From Oligoflexus sp. (GTDB taxonomy: Bacteria > Bdellovibrionota_B > Oligoflexia > Oligoflexales > Oligoflexaceae): a stretch of 43,499 nucleotides of DNA. The notes beneath the pieces were generated by a model. That model did not search any database, was not told where the DNA came from, and saw nothing but the letters and a program-made list of their open reading frames with translations. The position numbers and the translations under genes are program-made. The DNA lies in assembly GCF_035712445.1 (NCBI RefSeq), contig NZ_DASTAT010000049.1:1-43499 (forward strand), read 5' to 3'. Positions 1 to 9,011 of the stretch are shown here, piece after piece (the stretch's first letter is position 1; each line of letters opens with the position of its first letter).

Positions 1-1017
1 TTCAATCGCCTGCGCATCCTGTGGTCCCATAGTCAAAGGCTGGGGCTCAGCATTATTTCGACCTCGCTGGGCAACGGCGCGCATTTTAAAGGTGCGGACG
101 GTTTCTTTGATCGCGTTCTTGTGGATGTTCCCTGCAGCTGCGAAGGCACGGTGCGGAAAAACCCGCGGATCATGTACCATCAGCAGGAGGCGGGGACTCT
201 ACTTTATAACGGCCTGCAGCTCGCCATTCTGCAAAAAGCCGTGAACGCCTGCCGCCCGGGTGGACGCATCGTCTATAGCACCTGCACCTTCCGCCCGGAA
301 GAAAATGAGGCCATCATTGACCTTATTTTAAAGGCCAATCCCGATCTTGATGTAACGCCGGCCGTCGTTCCCGGCCTCGTGTCATCTCCTGGACTCACGA
401 CCTTCGAAGACCAAAGCGTCGATCCCCGCGTTGCCGGAGCCCTTCGCATCTGGCCGCATCAGAACGATAGCGGCGGCTTTTTCATCTGCGTTCTGCAAAA
501 AGCCGGCGATGAGCGACACACTCCGGCTTTGACGACAAGAGATGAACCCGTCACGGAAGCGAAACTCCCTTACCTGCAGGAACGCTTTGATTTTCCCAAG
601 TCTGTGTGGGATGAGCACGTGATCTTTCACCGCACACCGAAGAAGCTCAGCTATCATCCACGCCGCTATGAAATTCCTTCCAGCCTGCGCCTGGAAGAAC
701 TCGGACAGAACTTTATGAAGATCAACTTCAAGTTCCCTAAACTCGCCACCGCCGCCGCCCGCGTCTGGGGTCCCCATGCCCGGAAAAATATCGTGCGGCT
801 GCCGCGGGAACGCTTTCGCGCCTATATGCAGGGCACTGATATTTTTCTTACGCAGGATGAAGCCCAGGACGTCGCGAGCGATGGTTATGTCATGGTTTTC
901 TATGCGGGCGCTGTGATGGGACTGGGACTGGCGCAGAAACTGGAAGGCGTGGTTCGCCTTCGCAGTCTTTTCCCCCAGGATTGGGGTCAGGAAGCCGAAA
1001 CGATCAAGGACGAATGA
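1..1017 (+). CDS. RsmF/NSUN-like rRNA (cytosine-5) methyltransferase, 5' truncated
   Basis: The reading frame is open from the first base of the window, so the N-terminus lies outside. Two hallmark m5C-methyltransferase motifs are visible: motif IV (VDVPCSCEGTVRKNP, near 118-162) and motif VI (YSTCTFRPEENEAII, near 270-315). Each carries one of the two cysteines this family uses, one as nucleophile and one for product release. Such enzymes use SAM to methylate C5 of cytosine in rRNA or tRNA. About 200 residues follow motif VI, which resembles the C-terminal extension of RsmF-type enzymes more than the short RsmB end; the exact target (16S C1407 for RsmF) is inference. The 3' end overlaps the convergent gene at 1004-1699 by 14 bases. 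Confidence 0.88.
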   Translation, partial: FNRLRILWSHSQRLGLSIISTSLGNGAHFKGADGFFDRVLVDVPCSCEGTVRKNPRIMYHQQEAGTLLYNGLQLAILQKAVNACRPGGRIVYSTCTFRPEENEAIIDLILKANPDLDVTPAVVPGLVSSPGLTTFEDQSVDPRVAGALRIWPHQNDSGGFFICVLQKAGDERHTPALTTRDEPVTEAKLPYLQERFDFPKSVWDEHVIFHRTPKKLSYHPRRYEIPSSLRLEELGQNFMKINFKFPKLATAAARVWGPHARKNIVRLPRERFRAYMQGTDIFLTQDEAQDVASDGYVMVFYAGAVMGLGLAQKLEGVVRLRSLFPQDWGQEAETIKDE

Positions 1018-1699
1018 CATCCAAGGTGCGATCGAAGCCGCGCTGCCCGGGCTGAAGACTCAGGCGATAATCGGTCGGCTTGTTCTCCCAAACGCGCGTG
1101 GCCTGTGCAGCGCCAGGGCCGGCAAACTGCGCGTAAGCCTTGAAATTGTAGGTCTCGGCCGCGACGTCAGGCTTCTGGCAAAGTCCCACATCCAAAAAGC
1201 TGTGCACGATCGCAGGTTCATTGTTACTCAGAAAAAACGCATCCTTTTGGACGAGCAGCTGCGTTTTTTCAATGTAACTCAAAGAACCGTCAGCAAAGAA
1301 TCCCAGGCCTTCGAAGTTTTTGTTTTCCCACACCGCACGCCGAATGATGCTGCGCAGTTCGATGAGTGAGCAGCTTGTTGTTTCAGGGAACGAACGATCT
1401 TCGGTCGCTTCCAAAACCAAAGGCTTCAAAAGCACAACCGTCTCGTAACCTGCCGAACGGCTGAGTTCGCGGCGCAAAGCTTCGGTGCAATCGAAGTGCT
1501 GATCATCCATGACTGCGCATTCCTGCGGCTGAATGCGGAGTTCACCAAGGGCGAGGGCTTCCCGACTGTTGAAACGCAGACGCGGTCCGACGGAGGCATA
1601 GAGGGTCTGGACGTCGCGACCTTCCTTGTCGACCACCTGCACTTCCTGAGCGAACGAAACGGCTGGCAGAAGAAGGGCAAGAAGACTGAGCAGAAACAT
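1004..1699 (-). CDS. Exported protein of unknown function
   Basis: The protein has 231 residues. It starts with a clear Sec signal peptide (MFLLSLLALLLPAVSFAQ, cleavage likely after SFA), so it should act in the periplasm or outside the cell. The ATG is preceded at 7-8 bases by GGGAG, which supports this start. I recognise no domain. Cysteines near residues 60, 70, 127 and 193 could form disulfides. It is convergent with, and overlaps by 14 bases, the rRNA methyltransferase. Other frames opposite or within it are shadows. Confidence 0.75.
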   Translation of the reverse strand: MFLLSLLALLLPAVSFAQEVQVVDKEGRDVQTLYASVGPRLRFNSREALALGELRIQPQECAVMDDQHFDCTEALRRELSRSAGYETVVLLKPLVLEATEDRSFPETTSCSLIELRSIIRRAVWENKNFEGLGFFADGSLSYIEKTQLLVQKDAFFLSNNEPAIVHSFLDVGLCQKPDVAAETYNFKAYAQFAGPGAAQATRVWENKPTDYRLSLQPGQRGFDRTLDVIRP

Positions 1700-1861
1700 A
1701 GTACATCTCCCAAGAGTTTACAGTCGTCAGCGACGATAGCAGGCTTCTCGGGGCAGTCAAGTCAGGGGAATCATGACAGAGGGCGCGTGAAGGCCACGCT
1801 CGGGTAGATTAAACCAAAGCGTAGGATTCAGCGCTCATTTGTAACTGGAAAATACTAGAGG

Positions 1862-1880
1862 GGACGTGGGATCCACGTCC
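1862..1880 (-). terminator. Hairpin after the DEAD-box helicase gene
   Basis: A perfect 8-bp stem (GGACGTGG/CCACGTCC) with a 3-base loop sits 4 bases past the stop codon of the helicase gene. There is no strong T-run, only TATTTT about 10 bases further on. It is either a weak intrinsic terminator or a 3'-end-protecting hairpin. Confidence 0.45.
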
Positions 1881-1884
1881 TTCC

Positions 1885-3495
1885 TTACGGGTTGGCCCAG
1901 GCAGTTTTTTTACCAGGCTTTTTCGCTTTACCGGCGAACTTGCTGCCAGCAGCCGCTGCGGGGAATTTTTTGAAAGGCTTGCCTTTGCGACCTTTGTCAT
2001 CGCCCGGCTCGTCATGACGCGAAGCACGCGCGCTGACTTTGTCCCAGGCGCGTGAGCCTTCGGAACGGGACACGGGTGCTACCACAGGACGCACACGGCT
2101 GTCGCCGCGAGCTGGTCTGGGCGCAGCATGGGAGCGTTCGCCCGTCGATGGGAAACCCGAGGCCGGGAAACCATTGCCGCTGCTGCGCTCAGGATCACGT
2201 TCGGCAAAGATCTCGGGGAAGGTCAGAGCCAGGAAACGGCCTGCAACTTCTTCCGGAGTCATGGTCGCGAGCAGTTCCTTCCAGCCATCACCCAGAGCTT
2301 CCACCGCGCGTGCATAGCCCGCGGGCTCCTGGAATTTCTGCAGATAATAGGCCACTTTCTTCACGCCCAATTCCTTACGGGTTGGGATGGTGCCTTCCTG
2401 GAGTTTACTTTTCGTCAAACGCTCGATCTGAGCAATCAGAAGACGCTGACGCGGAGAAATCAAACTGAGTGCAAAACCGGACTTGCCGCAGCGCGCGGTC
2501 CGACCGATACGGTGCACATAACTATCCAGTTCCTTCGGAATCGAATAGTTGATCACATGAGTCACATCCTTCACGTCGAGGCCGCGGGCAGCGACATCGG
2601 TACAGATCAGGAGTTTCACTTTGCGATCGCGGAAGGCCTTCATGGTGGTTTCACGAGCAGCCTGGCTCTTGTCACCGTGCAAGGAGTCCACGCGGTAACC
2701 ACGATCCAAAAGGTACATGGTCAGATCACTGACCAGAGCTTTGGTCTGGCAGAAGACGAGGCCGTAGAAATCATCGACCGAGTCGATCAGCTTGCGCAGA
2801 ACTTCAGGCTTGTTCGCTTCATGCGTCACATAGTAACGCTGCTCAATCGCGGTCGGAACCATTTCGGTCCGGTTGACCTGAACCTGCTGGGGGTTCTTCA
2901 GATAGGTATCGGCCACGCGACGAACATCAGGACTCATCGTCGCCGAGAACAGCCAGGTGTTGGCCTGACCTTCGGGCAGACAGTCCAGGATTGCGGTCAG
3001 ATCATCTTTGAAGCCCATCGAAATCATTTCGTCGGCTTCATCCAGGATCATGACCTGCAGGCTTTCAAGGTTCAAAGTACCGCGACGGATGTGATCGCAG
3101 ATCCGGCCGGGAGTTCCCACAACCACCGGCAGACCCTGATGCAGGCCGCGGTGCTGTTCGGTGTAGCTCGCGCCGCCGTAAATCGGCAGAGCGTTGACAC
3201 CCAAATATTTGCCAAGAATGTTGACCTGCTCGGTCACCTGCATGGCGAGTTCACGTGTTGGGCAAAGGATCAAGGCCTGAACTTCGCGCATCACAGGGTC
3301 GATGCGTTCAAGCATAGGAATGGCAAAAGCCGCTGTCTTGCCGGTACCGGTAGCGGCCAAACCCAAAAAGTCAGTGGTTTGTTCCAGAAGAATCGGCAGA
3401 GCCTGAGCCTGAATGGGGCTGGGCTTCTCATAGCCGAGTTCCTGAATAGCGCGCAAGACTTCGGAACTTAAGTTCAAATCAGAGAATAATGACAA
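1885..3495 (-). CDS. DEAD-box ATP-dependent RNA helicase (DeaD/CsdA/RhlE type)
   Basis: This 536-residue protein has all core helicase motifs in order: Q motif (GYEKPSPIQ, 21-29), Walker A (ATGTGKT, 48-54), PTRELA (79-84), TPGR (128-131), DEAD (152-155), SAT (184-186), ARGLDV (303-308) and HRIGRTAR (328-335). It unwinds RNA using ATP, probably in ribosome assembly or cold-shock RNA remodelling. After the core there is a roughly 200-residue tail, low-complexity and then Lys-rich (KGRKGKPFKKF...), typical of RNA-binding extensions. The predicted start is TTG with GAGA about 8 bases upstream. The gene stands alone; upstream is a 246-base spacer with a small hairpin next to the start, so a long 5' UTR as in other cold-shock helicases is possible. 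Confidence 0.95.
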   Translation of the reverse strand: MSLFSDLNLSSEVLRAIQELGYEKPSPIQAQALPILLEQTTDFLGLAATGTGKTAAFAIPMLERIDPVMREVQALILCPTRELAMQVTEQVNILGKYLGVNALPIYGGASYTEQHRGLHQGLPVVVGTPGRICDHIRRGTLNLESLQVMILDEADEMISMGFKDDLTAILDCLPEGQANTWLFSATMSPDVRRVADTYLKNPQQVQVNRTEMVPTAIEQRYYVTHEANKPEVLRKLIDSVDDFYGLVFCQTKALVSDLTMYLLDRGYRVDSLHGDKSQAARETTMKAFRDRKVKLLICTDVAARGLDVKDVTHVINYSIPKELDSYVHRIGRTARCGKSGFALSLISPRQRLLIAQIERLTKSKLQEGTIPTRKELGVKKVAYYLQKFQEPAGYARAVEALGDGWKELLATMTPEEVAGRFLALTFPEIFAERDPERSSGNGFPASGFPSTGERSHAAPRPARGDSRVRPVVAPVSRSEGSRAWDKVSARASRHDEPGDDKGRKGKPFKKFPAAAAGSKFAGKAKKPGKKTAWANP

Positions 3496-3741
3496 GTGGA
3501 TCTCGTTTCTTTAGGGCGACCCCAAGGAACGGTGTCGCACGTAAATGAGTGGATTGGGCCAAGCCCAAGTTACACAGTGGGGCCTCTGTTATCACAATTT
3601 TTCAGGGTAGGATAGGTCATTTCTTACAAAATGTCCGCAAGCGTAGGCCCAGCCTGCGTTTACCGTGTGATACCCGTCCGTTAACAATATGGCATGCTGT
3701 CATCGCATACCTTCATCGTTAACCAGGCGTGCGACGGCGAG

Positions 3742-4248
3742 TCATAGGTCTACCACAGGTAATTCACCAAGGAAATCTTTTTTACCCAAATCCACTCCGC
3801 CTTGCCGCAAAAGCGCATAAGCCGTGGCCACATGAAAATAGAAATTGGGAATCGCCCGCTGAACAAGGAATTCCGCGGCACGCATGCCCTTGCCCGGGGT
3901 ATTGGGCAGCTTGATTTTACGACTTTCCGCCCCCGCAAAATCCGGGGCCTTGAAGCCTTCCAGATAAGCGCGCGTCGTGCGTATGCGCTCGCTCAGCTGG
4001 CTCAGGGACGTTTCATTGTCTTCATATTTCGGGGCTTCCTTGCCCGCCAGACCCGCAGCCGCGGCCTTCGCCGTATCGGTCGCAATCTGAATCTGCCGTA
4101 TCAGCGGAAACATATCCGGAGTCAGCCGCATGCCCAGAAAGTTGTTCGCATCAAAGCTCCGGCGTTCGGCGTGATGGTTGGCCTTCTGAAGGATGGCTTC
4201 GAGGTTGCCAAGCACTTTATGAAACTGCTGGATCATCTCAAAATACAT
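3742..4248 (-). CDS. DUF1993-family protein
   Basis: This 168-residue soluble protein matches the DUF1993 pattern as I know it: an N-terminal MYFEMIQQFHKVLGNLEAIL helix, an internal RLTPDMFPLIRQIQIATDTAK segment, and a late PNFYFHVATAYALLRQGGV motif. Members are small helical proteins, thought to be related to the DinB/YfiT four-helix fold, of unknown biochemical role. The ATG is preceded by AGGAGT. It lies downstream of the GDSL-lipoprotein gene on the same strand with a 42-base gap, so the two may be co-transcribed. Confidence 0.85.
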   Translation of the reverse strand: MYFEMIQQFHKVLGNLEAILQKANHHAERRSFDANNFLGMRLTPDMFPLIRQIQIATDTAKAAAAGLAGKEAPKYEDNETSLSQLSERIRTTRAYLEGFKAPDFAGAESRKIKLPNTPGKGMRAAEFLVQRAIPNFYFHVATAYALLRQGGVDLGKKDFLGELPVVDL

Positions 4249-4290
4249 GGAGCGACTCCTCGTCCGAATTTTTTCAATAGTAGAAGATTC

Positions 4291-5304
4291 TTAGAGCTGC
4301 TGGCAATGGTCGACCGCCTGGCCCATATTATAGCCGCCCACATGATCAGCATGAGCCGTATCGGCTAAAAATTGTGCCGCGTGGAAGCAGTGGAGTTTAC
4401 TCCCCGGATGCTGCGCGTCCCAATAAGGGCTACTGCCCGGCTGCCGGCAGAAACGTCGTTCCCCCTGGGTCTGCCCCAAGGCATTGCCGTTGAAACAGGC
4501 TTCCTTTTTCTGCGCGATGCCTGCCGACTCGGCTTTTTCCTGGGCGACCTTCGGCACGTCATGGGCGTTGAAAAGATAGGCCCTGAGATCCAAACGGTCT
4601 TTTTTCAGATCCTCGATCAGCTGATTCAAAGCGCTATTATGCGTAAGGGAAATCTGAGACGGCAAGGGTTTGGGCAGAAGGGAAAGGTCAGGCAGCGTGC
4701 CCACCGCGATATGATGAAACCCAAAGCTATCAAGCGTGATCAGGCCTTCGCGAAGCTCTTTGATAAGATCCTCGATGGCATCGGCATCATGATCTTTCTG
4801 ATAGGCATCAGGGCCAAGCCAGATACTGATGAGTATACCTTCGCGGCTTAACTTCTTGCTGTCCCGCGCCCACTCCTGAATCTGTTTTTTCAGAGAGGTC
4901 CCCGGAATCTCCAGCAAGGCCTCGCCGTCGGCGGCATCGGCAAAGGCATAGTTGCGAACTGTCCAGCCCGTTGCCCCCTGCACGTAGTCCACCCAGATCG
5001 GGCCGTTGCTGAAGCGTGAACGCCAATAGACCTGGGGCGGGGCCAGGGTTTGTGTCTTCTGAAACAGATTGCCCGTATCGGAATAGCTGTCGCCGAAGAC
5101 CACGAGCGTATGAATACCGGTCTGATCAGGATCCAGAACCAGCCCCTTCAGCCATTGATTTTGATGGGGCCGCACTCCCTCATCCACGCGCGGCCCCTTG
5201 CCGGACAGTGGCGGTGCCGTGAGCAAAGCTTTCGCAGGCAGACCTGGGCTCTGACAGGCCATGATTCCAAGAGTTGCAGTCAGGAGAGTGAGAATTCGCA
5301 GCAT
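4291..5304 (-). CDS. GDSL-type esterase/lipase-like lipoprotein
   Basis: This 337-residue protein has a lipoprotein signal (LGIMAC, Cys17), so it is probably anchored to a membrane facing the periplasm or outside. Block I is VVFGDSYSDTGN with nucleophile Ser73. Block V is YWDAQHPGSKLHC, which supplies the Asp and His. This resembles the thermolabile haemolysin/phospholipase branch of SGNH hydrolases. Block II reads NYAFADAAD instead of NYAxGGA, and block III reads WLGPDAY instead of WxGxND, so the usual oxyanion-hole Gly and Asn appear replaced. The catalytic triad is kept, so the fold is secure but activity is uncertain. Transcription is divergent from the endonuclease gene. Confidence 0.85.
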   Translation of the reverse strand: MLRILTLLTATLGIMACQSPGLPAKALLTAPPLSGKGPRVDEGVRPHQNQWLKGLVLDPDQTGIHTLVVFGDSYSDTGNLFQKTQTLAPPQVYWRSRFSNGPIWVDYVQGATGWTVRNYAFADAADGEALLEIPGTSLKKQIQEWARDSKKLSREGILISIWLGPDAYQKDHDADAIEDLIKELREGLITLDSFGFHHIAVGTLPDLSLLPKPLPSQISLTHNSALNQLIEDLKKDRLDLRAYLFNAHDVPKVAQEKAESAGIAQKKEACFNGNALGQTQGERRFCRQPGSSPYWDAQHPGSKLHCFHAAQFLADTAHADHVGGYNMGQAVDHCQQL

Positions 5305-5420
5305 CGGATGTCCTCATGTTCCCAAGGTGGACCATTAAATGTCATTATGACACAAAAAGCAGCGCTGGCTTTCCCGAAACTTTATCCTTAAAAAGAAGCT
5401 CTTGCTGTGAAAGGATTTCC

Positions 5421-6281
5421 ATGTTCAAAAAGTTGCTGCGTATTCTGGCTCTTGGCATCGTCTTCATCGGCATCTTTCAATATCTTAAAAAACCTGGACA
5501 GGAGCGCGAGACCGAGCGCCCACCTGTGCGGGACAAGGCCGAGACGCGGCCCACAGCGAAACCGCTGCCTCCCGAGAAAACAGCTCAAACTCCTGGATTC
5601 AGTTCCCGGCACCCGCGGGATTTTGATGAGGCCAAATCCATCCTGAAAAAAGTCTATGCCCGCGGAAAAGAGATTTACTGCGACTGCCCCTATGATTTGG
5701 GGCAGAAAGACCGCATTGATGAGGCTGCTTGCGGGTATAAGGGCCATGGCAATCGCAGCAAACGCATCGAATGGGAGCATGTGGTGCCGGCCAGCGTTTT
5801 TGGTCAACGCTTCCGAGAGTGGAAAGAAGGCCATCCCGATTGTGAAAGGCGTGGACGCAAGGAAAAAGGCCGGGAATGTGCGCGCGCCACGTCCGAGGTC
5901 TTTGCCCGCATGGAGGCCGATCTCTATAACCTGCTCCCCTCGCTCGGCGAGCTGAATGCCGCGCGTTCCAATTATCCTTTTGGAGAGGTCGGCGGGGAAC
6001 CGCGGGAATTCGGACGCTGTGATTTTGAAGTCGAACACAAGGTGGCCGAACCCCGTCGCGAGATTCGCGGCGACCTGGCCCGTATTTACTTTTATATGGA
6101 TGCCCGCTATCCCGGCTTTGATATTGTGAACAAGAAGAACGAGGGGCTTTTGAGCGCCTGGGATCGCGAGGATCCCATGGACGAGGCCGAACGTAAGAGA
6201 GTGCATCAGATTAAAGAGATTCAGGGCAACAGCTTTTTCATCGGCCGGCTGAGCCGGCTTGCGACCGCCGCCTCAGAGTGA
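5421..6281 (+). CDS. Endonuclease I family nuclease (EndA/Vvn/NucM-like), exported
   Basis: This 286-residue protein contains the endonuclease I signature: IYCDCPYD, then EWEHVVPASVFG with catalytic His and adjacent Glu, then DLYNLLPSLGELNAARSN with the metal-binding Asn. Family members cut DNA and RNA non-specifically in the periplasm or outside the cell with one divalent metal. The N-terminus MFKKLLRILALGIVF is a signal peptide or signal anchor, followed by a charged, proline-containing linker to about residue 60. An in-frame ATG exists 105 bases upstream, but AAAGGA five bases before 5421 and the signal sequence favour this start. The end overlaps the convergent lipoprotein gene by 9 bases. 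Confidence 0.93.
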   Translation: MFKKLLRILALGIVFIGIFQYLKKPGQERETERPPVRDKAETRPTAKPLPPEKTAQTPGFSSRHPRDFDEAKSILKKVYARGKEIYCDCPYDLGQKDRIDEAACGYKGHGNRSKRIEWEHVVPASVFGQRFREWKEGHPDCERRGRKEKGRECARATSEVFARMEADLYNLLPSLGELNAARSNYPFGEVGGEPREFGRCDFEVEHKVAEPRREIRGDLARIYFYMDARYPGFDIVNKKNEGLLSAWDREDPMDEAERKRVHQIKEIQGNSFFIGRLSRLATAASE

Positions 6282-6863
6282 ACCGGGACGATCGGTTTGA
6301 ATCGTCTGCTCCCTCACGATTGGGGCTTCGAAGTCTTCCAGCTCGACCGCCGGCTTCAGGACGTTGATGACCTTGTCCTGCTTGACCGCCACGGTCTCCC
6401 CCGAATCGAGGCGCCAGCTGGCTATGACATCCAGGTTCTTGACCTTCGCCTGCAGCGCTTCGAGATTCGCAGCGCTGACGTTATAAAGAACGTGATAGAT
6501 GGATGAGGCTGCCTGATCGATAACCTTCACGCCCTCGGTGATGTTGCTCGACCAAACGAGGCGCTGCCCGCTCGCGGCCAGATCCAATTTCTTTTTGGTA
6601 AGCTGATCGGTCAGCTGGCATCCGTACTGGGCATCCAGATCATCCGCCTTCGCTTCCTTACGCAAAGCACAGGTCAAATAAGATCCGGCGATATTCGCGG
6701 GAATATCGACCTTTTCTTCATTCGCATCCTGGGTCTTATCACCCTCGCTTTTCTTCGGATCCTTGGTATTGTTCAGGGACTGACCTGGTTTGCACGAAAT
6801 GGTCAAGCCACTGCCAAGAAGCAGTGTGATGAAGGTCAGCCGTGCAAAGAAAAGATTCAGCAT
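6273..6863 (-). CDS. Lipoprotein of unknown function
   Basis: This 196-residue protein has a lipoprotein signal (LGSGLTISC) followed by a Lys/Asp/Glu-rich spacer, a usual linker for lipoproteins. The rest has no motif I can name; it contains a Cys pair (TCALRKEA...YGC) and looks like a small beta-rich domain. It lies 9 bases downstream of the leucine-rich-repeat lipoprotein gene on the same strand, so the two are very likely one operon and may work together at the cell surface. It is convergent with endonuclease I, overlapping by 9 bases. Confidence 0.78.
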   Translation of the reverse strand: MLNLFFARLTFITLLLGSGLTISCKPGQSLNNTKDPKKSEGDKTQDANEEKVDIPANIAGSYLTCALRKEAKADDLDAQYGCQLTDQLTKKKLDLAASGQRLVWSSNITEGVKVIDQAASSIYHVLYNVSAANLEALQAKVKNLDVIASWRLDSGETVAVKQDKVINVLKPAVELEDFEAPIVREQTIQTDRPGSL

Positions 6864-6872
6864 CCCAAGCCC

Positions 6873-8888
6873 CTATTGCAGACAGAAGGTGCGGACAGCC
6901 ACGTTTACATTCGGACCCGCGGGACAGTTGGTATCGGCCTTGACCACCGTCGTCCCCAGGGGATTGGTCAGAAGACGGAAGTTTCGGAGCTTCGGCAGAT
7001 TGGCAAGGGCCGTGATGTCCGAAATCTGGTTATTCGTCAGATTCAGAAGCTCGAGTTTGGTCAGACCCTTCAAAAGGCTGATATCCGTGATCACGTTGGC
7101 TGCCGCGGTCAGACTGTAAAGATTGTTCATGTCCTTCAAAGGCAGAAGGTCGGCGACGCGGTTGGCCTGGAAATTCAGCACCAGGAGATTCTTAAGATCC
7201 TTCACGCAGGCGATGCTGGTCAGCGCGTTGCGTGCAAGGCTGAGTTCCGAAAGCCCGCTGAGGCCGGAAACAAAGCCGCAATCCGTCAGGGCCAGATCCG
7301 TTACATCCAGATAATTCAATTGCTTCAGATTGGCGATTCCTGCGGTGTCCATTCCGGGATTGGCACCGATGATCAGCCTCTGCAGTTTCACAAGGCCGGC
7401 CAGGGGCGCTGTGCTGCGAACCTGATTGCGGCCGATATCGAGAACGGTCAGATTGTTCAGACCCATCAAGGGTGCAAGATCCACAATCTGATTCGAGGCG
7501 ATATCGAGTTCACGCATTTTGCTCATGCCTCGGAGCGCTGTGATATCCAACACGGCGTTGGCGAAGAGGATCAGCTCTTCCATCTGAACCAGGGCCGTAA
7601 GCGGCGTCAGGTCCACGATGCCCGTGGTATTCAAATCGAGGGATCTGATTTTGGTCAGACCACCAAGGGCCGTGAAATCGGTGATGGCGTTGCCGCCGAG
7701 TTCCACGATTTCAAGGCTCTTCAAATTTGTCAAAAAAGCGGTCGTGGTCAGATTGCAGCTGGCGCAGGAAAACTGCACGAGATTGGTCAGCTGCGAGACC
7801 GGGGTCATATCCACGGGCGTATTAAAATTCAAATTCAGGGCTTTGAGTTGCGTCATACCCGTAAGAAAGGAAAGATCCGTAATTCCCTGGCGAATAAGGA
7901 CCAGCTTTTCCAGGGTTTTGATGCCGCTGAAAACGCGTGGATCCGCGATCGCCCGCGGCGCGGCACCCGCGACCCCAGCCCCGGCATCTATATCAACGCT
8001 CAAGAGTCCGGGCAGGCTCATGAGGGGTGCCAGGTTCTGGACCATGCTGGAATTAATTTTGATGCCTTTCAGTTCCTTCAGTCCGCTCACGAAGGTGATA
8101 TCGGTAACCGCTGTTCCCTGAAGATCGAGCGATTGAAGGCGACTCATCTTGCCGAGCAGGCTGAGATCCTTGATGGCAGGATTATTCTGCAAATCCAGAA
8201 ACGTGAGCTTGGTCATGTTAGCCAAAGGACTGATGTCGCTGATGGAGTTGGTATGGATGCTGAGCACTCCGATATCGACAAGGTCCTTGATCGGCGTGAT
8301 GTCGACGATCAGGTTGCGCGAGATCTGCAGTACCTTGAGGCTCTTCAGCCCTGATAAAGGACTGATATCGACGAGCTGGTTTTCAGACAGTCCGAGTTCG
8401 ATCAGATTGTTAAGATTTTTGAGCCCGCTGATATCCTCCAAGCCATTGCGGGCAAGTTCGAGATACTTCAGCTCCAGGTTGTCCTTGATCGGGGTCAGAT
8501 CCGTCACGCGGTTATCGTTCAAATTCAAACGCTGCAGCTGACCCAGATACTGAAAGGGTTTGATATCTGTCAGAGCAGCCCCTGAAAAATCCAGCTCGGT
8601 GGCCTTGGCGAAATAAGCCACCGACTGGTCACAGTTGGCAAATTGATAATGAGACATCATCTGCAGATAGGCGCGGTGACCTGGATTCGTGGATTCGGAA
8701 GCCGTGGGCGCACAGTATTCCGTGAGTTTGCTGATATTGGGCAAGGCGGAGGCTGCCGCATTCTTCGCGGCATCACCGCTGGAATCATAGGATCCCGCGC
8801 GGTCGGACTGCTTCTTATACCGCAGATCCTTGGCTATTGGACTGCAGGAACAGAGCAGCATGATGGAAATCATGGCTACGATGCGCAT
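6873..8888 (-). CDS. Leucine-rich repeat lipoprotein (internalin-type repeats)
   Basis: The protein has about 671 residues. The signal MRIVAMISIMLLCSC ends in a lipobox-like Cys. After about 90 residues there are roughly 24 consecutive 22-residue leucine-rich repeats with the internalin pattern LxLxxNxIxDIxxLxxLxxL (for example LNLTNNQISDITALANLPKL), then a short Cys-containing C-terminal cap. Such solenoids bind proteins or ligands, so a surface recognition or adhesion role is inferred. An in-frame ATG 42 bases upstream (8930) follows AAGGA at only 2 bases; the start at 8888 puts the signal peptide at the N-terminus and has GGCGG 7 bases upstream, but the longer form cannot be excluded. It heads a pair with the small lipoprotein at 6273-6863 and follows the sensor kinase on the same strand. 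Confidence 0.88.
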   Translation of the reverse strand: MRIVAMISIMLLCSCSPIAKDLRYKKQSDRAGSYDSSGDAAKNAAASALPNISKLTEYCAPTASESTNPGHRAYLQMMSHYQFANCDQSVAYFAKATELDFSGAALTDIKPFQYLGQLQRLNLNDNRVTDLTPIKDNLELKYLELARNGLEDISGLKNLNNLIELGLSENQLVDISPLSGLKSLKVLQISRNLIVDITPIKDLVDIGVLSIHTNSISDISPLANMTKLTFLDLQNNPAIKDLSLLGKMSRLQSLDLQGTAVTDITFVSGLKELKGIKINSSMVQNLAPLMSLPGLLSVDIDAGAGVAGAAPRAIADPRVFSGIKTLEKLVLIRQGITDLSFLTGMTQLKALNLNFNTPVDMTPVSQLTNLVQFSCASCNLTTTAFLTNLKSLEIVELGGNAITDFTALGGLTKIRSLDLNTTGIVDLTPLTALVQMEELILFANAVLDITALRGMSKMRELDIASNQIVDLAPLMGLNNLTVLDIGRNQVRSTAPLAGLVKLQRLIIGANPGMDTAGIANLKQLNYLDVTDLALTDCGFVSGLSGLSELSLARNALTSIACVKDLKNLLVLNFQANRVADLLPLKDMNNLYSLTAAANVITDISLLKGLTKLELLNLTNNQISDITALANLPKLRNFRLLTNPLGTTVVKADTNCPAGPNVNVAVRTFCLQ

Positions 8889-9011
8889 GGCAAACCCGCC
8901 AGGTGTAGTAAGACGCTGGAACCACAACATCGTCCTTATCGGCTATTGGCTTGAGAAAGTTGAGAGAACTGGATATTTATACAGTGATATTGGGTATTTA
9001 TCTTAATTCTT

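Noticed and set aside
2128..3471. A 447-codon plus-strand frame
   Set aside because: It lies entirely opposite the DEAD-box helicase, whose motifs are unambiguous; long antisense frames are expected at this GC content.
6876..8354. A 492-codon plus-strand frame
   Set aside because: It is a repetitive mirror of the leucine-rich-repeat gene on the minus strand, with periodic His/Gln/Gly composition as expected for a shadow.
6873..8888. Leucine-rich repeats as DNA tandem repeats or a CRISPR-like array
   Set aside because: The periodicity is of codons for 22-residue protein repeats with diverged DNA, not identical direct repeats with spacers.
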